Origin: Bacteroidales bacterium UBA6229
GTDB lineage: Bacteria > Bacteroidota > Bacteroidia > Bacteroidales > F082
Assembly (NCBI GenBank): GCA_002440975.1
Contig: DJWN01000136.1
Coordinates: forward strand, 1 to 48,542
Length of the DNA stretch: 48,542 nucleotides
Direction: 5' to 3'
Shown: one piece after another, positions 9,435-16,715 of the stretch
Layout of the letters: each line of letters opens with the position of its first letter
How positions within the stretch are numbered: the first letter of the stretch is position 1
Made by a program: the position numbers and the translations under genes
Notes under the pieces: generated by a model
What the model was told of the DNA's origin: nothing
Seen by the model: the letters and a program-made list of their open reading frames with translations, nothing else
Databases searched by the model: none

Positions 9435-9442
9435 CAAAATTA
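9435..9442 (-). promoter_or_regulatory. -7 element of the rpiB-lutB transcript
   Basis: Plus-strand CAAAATTA reads TAATTTTG on the minus strand, a perfect TAnnTTTG match about 20 bp before the rpiB ATG. A clear -33 TTG at 19-21 bp spacing is not visible. Confidence 0.45.
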
Positions 9443-9479
9443 TTCAATTTAATCGGCATAAAGTTTTTACGCTTTAAAT

Positions 9480-9960
9480 TCAGTAAATTATACATTGACA
9501 AACAAAGTTGAATTATTTTTAAATTACTGAATTTGTGAATGTTATTACTTATCAACAATATACTTGTTAATAACATCAAGAAACTGTTATTAAATATTAA
9601 TAAATAGCTCCTTTTTCAGCTTTGGCGTCTAATTTTGTTTTCGATTGTTAATAATGCTCTACTTTTCATCAATTTTCCACATGAAATTAACAAACTTTAT
9701 AACTGAAATTAACAAGTACTTATCAACAATTTTAGTTTTTGCTCAAGTCCATCCTAATCTTATTTTATTGATTTACAGATTTAATAATTAAAACTAGTGT
9801 GCGAATTAAGTTAACAAAATGTGAATAACGATATTTACAAATTTTCAATCAATATTTTTTGAACCATTTCAACAACAATAACAACAACAACATTTTTTTA
9901 ATTATTTATAAAAAAAGAATATTATTATTAATTGCTGTTGAAAAAATTTGGGCAATTGAA
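9480..9960. other. candidate replication origin (AT-rich gap with DnaA-box-like sites)
   Basis: A 602-bp gap (9416-10017) without any convincing gene. It contains DnaA-box-like 9-mers: TTATCAACA at 9549-9557 and 9720-9728 (plus strand), TTATTAACA at 9565-9573 and 9646-9654 (minus), TTTTCCACA at 9673-9681 (plus), and a perfect TTATNCACA match, TTATTCACA, at 9820-9828 (minus). These are followed by an AT-only tract at about 9892-9930 that could serve as an unwinding element. Flanking genes diverge from it (rpiB-lutB left, nadA operon right). dnaA and other usual neighbours are not in the window, so this is a proposal only. Confidence 0.4.
9870..9892. repeat. CAA-type trinucleotide tract
   Basis: A run of CAA triplets with one TAA interruption, directly before an A/T homopolymer-rich stretch in the gap upstream of nadA. 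It could be slippage-prone or part of an origin region; no coding role is seen. Confidence 0.6.
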
Positions 9961-9984
9961 AACGTTTGAATTATGTTAAATTTG
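9956..9984 (+). promoter_or_regulatory. promoter of the nadA operon
   Basis: TTG at 9956-9958, an 18-bp spacer, and TAAATTTG at 9977-9984 (perfect TAnnTTTG). The nadA ATG is at 10018, giving a leader of about 25-30 nt. Confidence 0.6.
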
Positions 9985-10017
9985 TTGCAGGAATAAATCT
10001 ATCGAATTTTTTTAATC

Positions 10018-10959
10018 ATGTCAGCAATAGTAAACGAAATAAACAAATTAAGAAAACAAAAGAATGCGATCATTTTGGCGCATTATTATCAGGTTCCTGA
10101 AATTCAGGATATTGCAGATTATGTTGGAGATAGTTTAGGCTTGGCACAACAAGCTGCGCAAACAAATGCTGATATCATCGTTTTTGCCGGAGTTCATTTT
10201 ATGGCCGAAACAGCTAAAATATTAAACCCTCACAAGAAAGTCGTTTTGCCCGATCTGGAAGCTGGTTGTTCTCTGGCTGCAAGTGCTCCTGAGGACGATT
10301 TTCGTGTTTTTCTTCAAAATTATCCTGATCACAAGGTGATCTCTTACATCAATTGTACGGCTGCAGTAAAAACCATGTCGGATGTAATTTGTACTTCCGG
10401 AAATGCTGTGCATATCGTTGAATCATTTCCAAAAGACGCCAAATTGATTTTTGCACCTGATAAAAATCTGGGTGGTTATATCAATCAGCTTACCGGACGT
10501 GATATGGTTTTATGGGATGGCACCTGCGAAGTGCACGATATTTTATCTACAGAAGCGGTGATAAAGTTGAAAACTGAAAATCCAGATGCCAAATTGATTG
10601 CTCATCCCGAATGTAAGGCAGCAGTTTTGGAATTAGCTGATTTTGTGGGTTCTACAACTGCTTTGCTAAATTTTACAAGTAAAGATGAAAGTCAGAAATA
10701 CATTGTGGCTACCGAAACAGGGATATTGCATAAAATGCAGCAAGCTTCACCCGAAAAATCATTTTTAATCGTTCCATCTGATGAAACTTGTAGTTGTAAT
10801 GATTGCCCCTATATGAAACTCAATACGATGGAAAAGCTGTTGAGGGCTTTAAAAAATGAGCAACCTGCAATTGAACTTCCTGAAGATGTTATTCAAAAAG
10901 CAAAGATTCCAATTGAACGGATGCTTGAAATTTCGGCCAAAATGGGTCTAATTAAATAA
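10018..10959 (+). CDS. nadA: quinolinate synthase NadA
   Basis: [4Fe-4S] enzyme condensing iminoaspartate with dihydroxyacetone phosphate to quinolinate in de novo NAD synthesis. 313 aa, the short class A length. The three cluster ligands are in the expected places: Cys84 (EAGCSLA), Cys171 (DGTCEVH) and a Cys of the CSCNDC group at 259-264. Substrate motifs AHYYQ (21-25), GDSLGLA and HPEC (197-200) are present. The partners nadB and nadC are not adjacent. A lipoprotein gene follows 7 bp later, so a three-gene operon is likely. Confidence 0.97.
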   Translation: MSAIVNEINKLRKQKNAIILAHYYQVPEIQDIADYVGDSLGLAQQAAQTNADIIVFAGVHFMAETAKILNPHKKVVLPDLEAGCSLAASAPEDDFRVFLQNYPDHKVISYINCTAAVKTMSDVICTSGNAVHIVESFPKDAKLIFAPDKNLGGYINQLTGRDMVLWDGTCEVHDILSTEAVIKLKTENPDAKLIAHPECKAAVLELADFVGSTTALLNFTSKDESQKYIVATETGILHKMQQASPEKSFLIVPSDETCSCNDCPYMKLNTMEKLLRALKNEQPAIELPEDVIQKAKIPIERMLEISAKMGLIK

Positions 10960-10966
10960 ATTGCCT

Positions 10967-11521
10967 ATGAAAAGGTTTTTCGTTTCTCTGTCCGCAATAA
11001 TCCTGCTTTTAAGCTTGATTTTGCATGGCTGTTCACCAAAGACAATTGTGTTCACGCAACAAATTCGTCAGAAAGTGGAAAGTGATAGTTTGAATATTAA
11101 TGAGGTACAATTTTATAATTCGCATCCGATTGTTTTACAGCGCAACCTCACCTACGACGAAACTAAAATTGCCAGTGGTGAGATTCAGTTTGAAAATGGC
11201 AGATATATCGAACTTATTCAAATCAAAAAAGGCACGCCCGGAGTATGTGAAAATGCTACTCACAATTCATTGGATGTGGCATTTGAAGCCGGAGATAATA
11301 GAACCTTGAAATTTATGATGACCCCCGGAAAAAACTATCAGATTTCAGCTATTGAATGGAAAGATCGTTTTGGTAAGGTTACCTATGATTCTTTGACATA
11401 TTATCTGAAACCAGGCAGCGAAAAAGCCTTCCTGAAAGTTAAAAAAGATCATTTCTTTAAATTGGATAAAAAAGAACGTATAGCATCCGGACGCAAAGTA
11501 ACGTCAACAAGAGAAAACTAA
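10967..11521 (+). CDS. putative lipoprotein of unknown function
   Basis: 184 aa from ATG 10967; an upstream in-frame TTG at 10961 is less likely. A signal peptide ends in the lipobox LILHGC (Cys22), so the protein is probably membrane-anchored in the envelope. The rest is mixed beta-rich sequence with a Lys/Arg-rich C-terminus (VKKDHFFKLDKKERIASGRK). No family was recognised. It sits 7 bp after nadA and 3 bp before the MORN-repeat gene, so the three are probably co-transcribed, though the functional link to NAD synthesis is not evident. Confidence 0.75.
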   Translation: MKRFFVSLSAIILLLSLILHGCSPKTIVFTQQIRQKVESDSLNINEVQFYNSHPIVLQRNLTYDETKIASGEIQFENGRYIELIQIKKGTPGVCENATHNSLDVAFEAGDNRTLKFMMTPGKNYQISAIEWKDRFGKVTYDSLTYYLKPGSEKAFLKVKKDHFFKLDKKERIASGRKVTSTREN

Positions 11522-11524
11522 AAA

Positions 11525-13045
11525 ATGAAGAAGTATTGGCATATTTTACTTCTCTTTTTCTTTGTTTTTCAGCTTGATACAATGGCTCAATCAGCTGATT
11601 CAACTGTTGCTTTTTATTATCCCAACGGACAAAAATCAAGCGAAGGAACACTTGTAAACGGTCAGCCTGATGGCTATTGGCGCACTTTTTACGAAGATGG
11701 AACACTAAAATCTGAAGGAAACCGGAAGAATTTCAAACTGGATAGTTTATGGAAGTTTTATGACGAAAGCGGTAAACTTACACTTGAGATTACTTACCAA
11801 AACGACCTAAAACATGGCGAACGAAGAACCTATTTTGCTAACGATATTTTGATTGAACGTTTTGAAGCAGACATCAAAAATGGTTTAAGCGAACGCATTG
11901 ATTACAAAGGAAGAACACTGCAATTAATTCCTTTCGATCAAGGATTTGAAAACGGAATGGCCCGTCATTTTGATACCACCGGAAACATCATCGAACTGAT
12001 TACTTATCAAAAAGGTTTTATTGTTGATCGTGAGAGAATTAACAGATACGACAGCGATTTGAAACGTCATGGCCGCTGGAAATGGTTTTACGAAACGGGA
12101 GAGTTAAAAGAAGAAGGTGTTTACCGGCATGGCCTGAAACATGGATTTTTCAAAACCTACGATTTATCAGGTAATTTAAAAGCAATTGTCAAATACAAGG
12201 ATGGCGAAAAAGTGGATGATGCCGGCGAACTGGCTTTGCTCGAAATGCGACGCGATTATTATCCCAATGGAAAAGTTAAAGTGGAAGCTACTTATCGTGA
12301 TGGAGTGGCAGAAGGCATCCGTCGTGAGTTTGACGAGGAAGGCAATGTGGAGAAATCTTTTACGTTCAAAAATGGAAAATTGGTTGCAGAAGGTATCATT
12401 GCCGCCAATGGTCAGCGGCAGGGCTTTTGGAAGCTCTATTATCCGGATGGTTCGCTCAAGGCACAGGGAAATTATAAAGATAATGAGCAAAATGGCGAAT
12501 GGGAATTTTTTCATCCAAATGGTATTTTGGAACAAAAAGGAAGTTACGACAACCAAGGCCGACCCATGGGTTTATGGAAATGGTATTACAGCGACGGAAA
12601 ACTTCTGCGCGAAGAGAACTACCTGAATGGCCTGCTCGATGGCATTACTACCGAATACAGCCCAAAAGGAAAAATCATCACCCAGGGTGATTATATCGAA
12701 GGTTTGGAAGAAGGCACATGGTTCTACGAAACCGGCGATATGCGCATGGAAGGAGACTATTCTGCAGGCATGCGTAATGGTAATTGGAAATACATTTACA
12801 ACAACGGTCAGCTGGCTTTTGAAGGTCGTTTTGTGGATGATAACCCAAACGGAACGCACACTTTTTATTATCCCGACGGAAAAATCAGAGAATCTGGAAA
12901 TTATGTGATGGGTCGTAAAAACGGCGACTGGAAACGTTACAATGAAGACGGAAGTTTGATTTTGGTCATCAGTTATTCCAATGGTATTGAACGCAAATAC
13001 GATGGCGAAAATATTCTTGAAGAAGACATTGTAATGCCTGATTAA
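11525..13045 (+). CDS. secreted MORN-type (YwqK-like) repeat protein
   Basis: 506 aa with an N-terminal signal peptide (about 1-22, ending in TMAQ). Almost the whole mature chain is built of some 17 repeats of about 23 residues with the pattern YYPNGxxxxEGxYxxGxxxGxWxxF, i.e. MORN variant-2 repeats as in YwqK-annotated proteins. The 'antitoxin' label often attached to this family is not supported here, as no toxin gene is beside it. Clear units begin near residues 31, 239, 309 and 447. The units in the middle are degenerate. Probably an exported beta-repeat scaffold; its ligand is unknown. Confidence 0.85.
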   Translation: MKKYWHILLLFFFVFQLDTMAQSADSTVAFYYPNGQKSSEGTLVNGQPDGYWRTFYEDGTLKSEGNRKNFKLDSLWKFYDESGKLTLEITYQNDLKHGERRTYFANDILIERFEADIKNGLSERIDYKGRTLQLIPFDQGFENGMARHFDTTGNIIELITYQKGFIVDRERINRYDSDLKRHGRWKWFYETGELKEEGVYRHGLKHGFFKTYDLSGNLKAIVKYKDGEKVDDAGELALLEMRRDYYPNGKVKVEATYRDGVAEGIRREFDEEGNVEKSFTFKNGKLVAEGIIAANGQRQGFWKLYYPDGSLKAQGNYKDNEQNGEWEFFHPNGILEQKGSYDNQGRPMGLWKWYYSDGKLLREENYLNGLLDGITTEYSPKGKIITQGDYIEGLEEGTWFYETGDMRMEGDYSAGMRNGNWKYIYNNGQLAFEGRFVDDNPNGTHTFYYPDGKIRESGNYVMGRKNGDWKRYNEDGSLILVISYSNGIERKYDGENILEEDIVMPD

Positions 13046-13102
13046 ATAAAAAATAGCTGATAAATATCAACTTTAAACCTTATAAACGCTAATTTTAAGT
13101 AG

Positions 13103-13131
13103 TTGTAAACTAGTAAGAATTATTAATTTTG
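13103..13131 (+). promoter_or_regulatory. promoter of the lipoprotein-PepSY cluster
   Basis: TTG at 13103-13105, an 18-bp spacer, and TAATTTTG at 13124-13131 (perfect TAnnTTTG). It places the transcript start near 13138, which excludes an in-frame start at 13129 and supports the ATG at 13165. Confidence 0.6.
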
Positions 13132-13164
13132 TCGTTACAAAACCAAGAACAAAGGAGAACACTT

Positions 13165-13752
13165 ATGAAAAGAATTTTTTTAATGGCTGTGGCAGCTTTA
13201 TTTTTTGTTGCCTGCCAAAATCAAACTGAGAAAACAGTCGAAAACGCCACAGAAACAAAAGTTGCTGAAGGTCCTATTGCTATCACAGTAGGCAGTTTTA
13301 ATGAAAAAGCGGCTGATCTTGTTGGCCAGGAAGTTATTATCATTGGAACGGCAGATCATATCTGTAAAGAAGATGGCAAAAAACTCTTCCTGATTGATGT
13401 GGAAGAAGAGGGTCGCGTAAAAATTACTTCAGGAGAAGGCGTTCCTGCTTTTAACAGCGAATACGAAGGTTACGACTTTAAAGTAATCGGTATTGTTGAC
13501 GAGATGATCGTTGACGAAGAATACCTGCGCGAATGGGAAGAAGAAGTGATTGCCGGCATTGACGAAACCCGTCATTTAGGTGGCGGCGAACCAATGACCG
13601 AAGAAGAACGAGCTGCCGGAGTACATTTGGATGATCCTGCTATGGAACAAATTTCCGCCTATCGCGAAATGATGGCAGAACAAGGAACGGACAAGCTTTC
13701 TTATTACTCCATCGTTTGTTCCAGGTTTGAAGTGATAGAAGATCCGCAATAA
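13165..13752 (+). CDS. lipoprotein with probable OB-fold-like domain
   Basis: 195 aa from ATG 13165, preceded by an unusually good ribosome-binding site (AAAGGAG, 13151-13157). The lipobox is FFVACQ (Cys17). The mature part (about 40-115) has alternating beta strands, VGQEVIIIGTADHIC then KKLFLIDVEEEGRVKI and YDFKVIGIVDEMIVDEEYL, resembling small OB-fold domains. The C-terminal half is acidic and helical (EEERAAGVHLDDPAMEQ). Two Cys (in ADHIC and SIVCSRF) could pair or bind a ligand. No named family recognised. It heads a three-gene cluster with a PepSY-type membrane protein. Confidence 0.75.
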   Translation: MKRIFLMAVAALFFVACQNQTEKTVENATETKVAEGPIAITVGSFNEKAADLVGQEVIIIGTADHICKEDGKKLFLIDVEEEGRVKITSGEGVPAFNSEYEGYDFKVIGIVDEMIVDEEYLREWEEEVIAGIDETRHLGGGEPMTEEERAAGVHLDDPAMEQISAYREMMAEQGTDKLSYYSIVCSRFEVIEDPQ

Positions 13753-13770
13753 TTCATTAAGCACTAAACC

Positions 13771-14325
13771 ATGCCCTTTAAGTGGAGAAAATGGAATCGT
13801 GCTCTGCATCGTGATTTCGGTTACCTGTTTTTTGGAATGACAGTGATTTATGCGCTTTCGGGCATTGCAATTAATCACCGTCACGATTGGAATCCAAATT
13901 ATGTAATCATTTCTGAAGATATTCAGGAAGCACCTGTTTCGGGTAAACTAAACAAGGAACAGGTGCTTCTGATGCTCGAAAAATATGGTGTTGCAGATGA
14001 TTATCGCAAACATTATTATCCTTATCCGGATTATCTGAAAGTTTTTTTGACTGGTGGCGTTGCTGTGCTTGATCAGGAAACAGGTGAAGGCTCTATCGAT
14101 ATCACACGCAAAAGGCTAATGTTCAGAGAAATGAATTATTTGCATTATAATCCAAGTATTCATTGGACCTGGTTTTCTGATATTTATGCCGGCGCACTTA
14201 TTTTATTGGCATTAAGCGGTTTATTAATTCCAAGAGGAGCAGACGGAATCACTGCCCGGGGTGCCTGGCTCACTTTGCTTGGTATCATCATTCCTGTTTT
14301 ATTCATCATTTATTATCTTTATTAG
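13771..14325 (+). CDS. PepSY-associated TM helix protein
   Basis: 184 aa. The N-terminal amphipathic WRKWNRALHRDFGY motif and first membrane helix (about 17-35, GYLFFGMTVIYALSGIAINH) are the hallmark of PepSY-associated membrane proteins, with His residues near the helix ends. A PepSY-like periplasmic domain follows (about 40-110). Two more helices complete it (about 137-155 and 163-184), with the signature HYNPSIHWTWFSDIYAG. Members are often linked to iron, heme or redox functions; the substrate is unknown. It starts 18 bp after the lipoprotein gene and is followed 3 bp later by a tiny membrane protein gene. Confidence 0.85.
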   Translation: MPFKWRKWNRALHRDFGYLFFGMTVIYALSGIAINHRHDWNPNYVIISEDIQEAPVSGKLNKEQVLLMLEKYGVADDYRKHYYPYPDYLKVFLTGGVAVLDQETGEGSIDITRKRLMFREMNYLHYNPSIHWTWFSDIYAGALILLALSGLLIPRGADGITARGAWLTLLGIIIPVLFIIYYLY

Positions 14326-14328
14326 TGT

Positions 14329-14499
14329 ATGACAGGACTTTGGATAGGCATATTATTTCTTATTTGGTACGTTTTGGCACTCGTAATATCCGAACAATAC
14401 GGCAAATCGTGCCGGATTGGAAAACAAGGTCTGTTTTTTGTTTCTTTCATATTAAGTCCTTTATCAGCAATTATTGTGTTATATTTGTTACGTAAGTAA
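14329..14499 (+). CDS. small two-helix membrane protein (56 aa)
   Basis: A complete reading frame from ATG 14329 to TAA 14497-14499, starting 3 bp after the PepSY gene. Two hydrophobic helices (about residues 4-20 and 35-54) are separated by a polar loop, EQYGKSCRIGKQG. Short proteins of this kind, with a conserved YGKSxRIGKxxxFFxSFxxSP loop, are common in Bacteroidota, but no function is known to me. Position suggests co-expression with the PepSY protein. The last part of the gene contains the -7 element of the next gene. Confidence 0.75.
   Translation: MTGLWIGILFLIWYVLALVISEQYGKSCRIGKQGLFFVSFILSPLSAIIVLYLLRK
14480..14487 (+). promoter_or_regulatory. -7 element of the PAS histidine kinase gene
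   Basis: TATATTTG, a perfect TAnnTTTG match lying inside the end of the small membrane protein gene and 29 bp before the kinase ATG at 14516. It favours that start over the upstream in-frame start at 14474. Confidence 0.45.
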
Positions 14500-14515
14500 T
14501 ATAACGCACCTAACT

Positions 14516-15649
14516 ATGGAAACTTTTTTTGCACCTGCTGAAAGGGCTGAAGATGAAGCCGTAGTGCATGATTATAATCTTTTTACCAGCTTTGGTCAGG
14601 TAAATGAGCTGATTAATGCTTTGCCTTTTATTGCTGCCGTTCTCAACGAGCAACGTCAGGTTGTGTATGGAAATAAGCCTTTGCTCGAGCTGATGGGTTT
14701 CAAGGATTTTGAAGAAATATTGGGATTACGCCCCGGCGAATTGATAAATTGTATTCATTCCCGTGAAATGCCCGGTGGATGTGGCACATCCAAGTCATGC
14801 AGGGTTTGTGGTGCAGTAAATGCCATTCAGGATTGTTTGAACACGAATAAGAAAAGCGTTAATGAATGCAGAATAACTGCTAATCAGGAAAATAAAGAAG
14901 TTTCATACGATTTTAAAGTTACTGCTTCACCATTCGAATACCAGAGCAAACGTTTTGTAGTACTTTCTTTTGAAGATATTAGCAATGAAAAACGACGGCA
15001 AATTTTAGAGCGTTTGTTTTTTCATGACATCATCAACACAGCCGGTGGGTTAAGAGGTTTTATTGAATTTATGGAGATGTCGAACGATCCGGCCGAGCAC
15101 AAGGAATTTCTTACTATAGCATCTCGTTTGAGTGATGTTTTGATTGAAGAAATCATTTCGCAAAGGCAATTACTGGCGGCCGAAAGAGGTGAGTTGAAAG
15201 TGAATAAGAAAGCCGTTAATATTAATAAGCTGATTACTGAAACCGTTCAACAAATTGCTCACCATCAGGTTGCTAAAACCATTCCGATAGTTTTTGTGAA
15301 TCAGCAGGAAAATTTAACTTTCACCACTGATCCGGTACTGCTAAAACGTGTTTTATTGAATCTCTTAAAAAATGCCGTAGAAGCTTCAAAACCAAATCAA
15401 GAGGTTGAGATTGGTTTTTCAACTGCAAACAATAATGAAGTAATCATCTCAGTAAAAAATGATACCATTATGTCGCAGGATATTCAGCTTCAAATCTTTC
15501 AACGGTCTTTTTCGACCAAAGGTGAAGCCAGAGGTATAGGAACTTACAGTATAAAAATGTTTACCGAGCAATACCTTGGAGGTAAAGTTTCATTTGTTTC
15601 CAACGCAACAGAAAAAACAGTTTTCAGTATTAGTTTGCCAATGACTTAG
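14516..15649 (+). CDS. PAS-domain sensor histidine kinase with a cysteine cluster
   Basis: 377 aa, no membrane segment, so a cytoplasmic sensor. The N-terminal PAS domain (about 28-155) carries a Cys-rich insert: C79-x9-C89-x5-C95-x2-C98, plus Cys107 and Cys118, with the core GGCGTSKSCRVCGAV. The H-box FFHDIINTAGGL has the phospho-acceptor His170. The HATPase domain shows the N-box NLLKNAVEAS and G-box GIGTYSIKMFTE. The Cys cluster suggests a bound metal or Fe-S centre or a thiol redox switch (inference). No response regulator gene is adjacent. The next gene is convergent, 20 bp away. Confidence 0.88.
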   Translation: METFFAPAERAEDEAVVHDYNLFTSFGQVNELINALPFIAAVLNEQRQVVYGNKPLLELMGFKDFEEILGLRPGELINCIHSREMPGGCGTSKSCRVCGAVNAIQDCLNTNKKSVNECRITANQENKEVSYDFKVTASPFEYQSKRFVVLSFEDISNEKRRQILERLFFHDIINTAGGLRGFIEFMEMSNDPAEHKEFLTIASRLSDVLIEEIISQRQLLAAERGELKVNKKAVNINKLITETVQQIAHHQVAKTIPIVFVNQQENLTFTTDPVLLKRVLLNLLKNAVEASKPNQEVEIGFSTANNNEVIISVKNDTIMSQDIQLQIFQRSFSTKGEARGIGTYSIKMFTEQYLGGKVSFVSNATEKTVFSISLPMT

Positions 15650-15669
15650 TTTTTGAATTAAGCCAATAA

Positions 15670-16650
15670 TTACCAGCCCAGTAAATAAGCAAAAATCAGC
15701 GGTGCTACAATGGTAGCATCCGATTCGATGATATATTTTGGTGTATTGATATCCAGTTTTCCCCAGGTTATTTTTTCGTTTGGCACAGCCCCAGAATAGC
15801 TTCCATAACTTGTTGTTGAATCAGAAATCTGACAAAAATAAGACCAGAAAGGCACATCAGTCCATTCCAGATCCTGATACATCATGGGTACCACACAAAT
15901 GGGGAAATCGCCGGCTATTCCGCCTCCTATCTGGAAAAATCCCACGCCTTTTCCATGTGAATTTTTTCTGTACCAGTCGGCCAGCCAAACCATATAATCA
16001 ATACCGCTTTTCATGGTGGTTGATTTCAATTCGCCTTTGATACAGTAGGAAGCGAAGATATTTCCCATGGTCGAATCTTCCCATCCGGGAACGATAATCG
16101 GGATATTTTTTTGCGCTGCAGCCAACATCCATGAGTTTTTTGGATCAATTTCGTAGTATTGTTCCAATACGCCCGATAGCAGCATTTTGTACATATATTC
16201 ATGTGGAAAATAGCGTTCGCCTTTGCTTTCGGCTTCTTTCCAGATTTTGAAAATATGTTGTTGCAAACGCCTGAAAGCTTCTTCTTCCGGGATGCAGGTG
16301 TCCGTCACACGATTAAATCCGTTTTCGAGTAGCTCCCATTCTTCTTTTGGGCTCAGATCGCGATAATTTGGAACGCGTTTATAATGTGTATGTGCAACCA
16401 GATTCATCAAATCCTCTTCCAGATTGGCACCTGTGCAGGAAATGATTTGCACTTTGTCCTGACGGATCATTTCGGCAAGACTAACACCAAGTTCGGCTGT
16501 ACTCATAGCACCGGCCAGTGTTATCATCATTTTGCCACCTTCGTTAAGATGTGCTTCATATGCTTTGGCTGCATCAATGAGTGCGGCAGCATTGAAATGA
16601 CGATAATGATGTGTGATAAATTCACTTACAGGACCTTTTGTAGCTGACAT
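15670..16650 (-). CDS. deoxyhypusine synthase-like protein lacking the catalytic lysine
   Basis: 326-aa member of the deoxyhypusine/homospermidine synthase family, whose classical members move an aminobutyl group from spermidine via an enzyme-lysine imine. NAD-binding features are present: TLAGAMSTAELG and SCTGANLEEDL near the N-terminus, and VPGWEDSTMGN in the middle. However, the segment aligned to the catalytic Lys motif (GGGxxKHH in archaeal/eukaryotic DHS) reads IGGGIAGDFPICVVPM, with no Lys. Bacterial members of this branch are of unproven function, probably polyamine-related. Its promoter seems to be TATTTTTG on the minus strand (16686-16693). Confidence 0.85.
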   Translation of the reverse strand: MSATKGPVSEFITHHYRHFNAAALIDAAKAYEAHLNEGGKMMITLAGAMSTAELGVSLAEMIRQDKVQIISCTGANLEEDLMNLVAHTHYKRVPNYRDLSPKEEWELLENGFNRVTDTCIPEEEAFRRLQQHIFKIWKEAESKGERYFPHEYMYKMLLSGVLEQYYEIDPKNSWMLAAAQKNIPIIVPGWEDSTMGNIFASYCIKGELKSTTMKSGIDYMVWLADWYRKNSHGKGVGFFQIGGGIAGDFPICVVPMMYQDLEWTDVPFWSYFCQISDSTTSYGSYSGAVPNEKITWGKLDINTPKYIIESDATIVAPLIFAYLLGW

Positions 16651-16685
16651 ATGCGTATTATTTAGCGTTAAATTTAAAATGTGAA

Positions 16686-16693
16686 CAAAAATA
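16686..16693 (-). promoter_or_regulatory. -7 element of the DHS-like gene
   Basis: Plus-strand CAAAAATA reads TATTTTTG on the minus strand, a perfect TAnnTTTG match 36 bp before the ATG at 16650. Confidence 0.35.
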
Positions 16694-16715
16694 CACAGAA
16701 TTATGGCTTTAATAG

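Noticed and set aside
9870..9892. CAA tract as coding sequence or CRISPR fragment
   Set aside because: No open reading frame with a start uses it, and it is a simple trinucleotide run.
11525..13045. YwqK-type toxin-antitoxin antitoxin
   Set aside because: The match is only to generic MORN repeats; the protein is exported and no toxin gene is adjacent.
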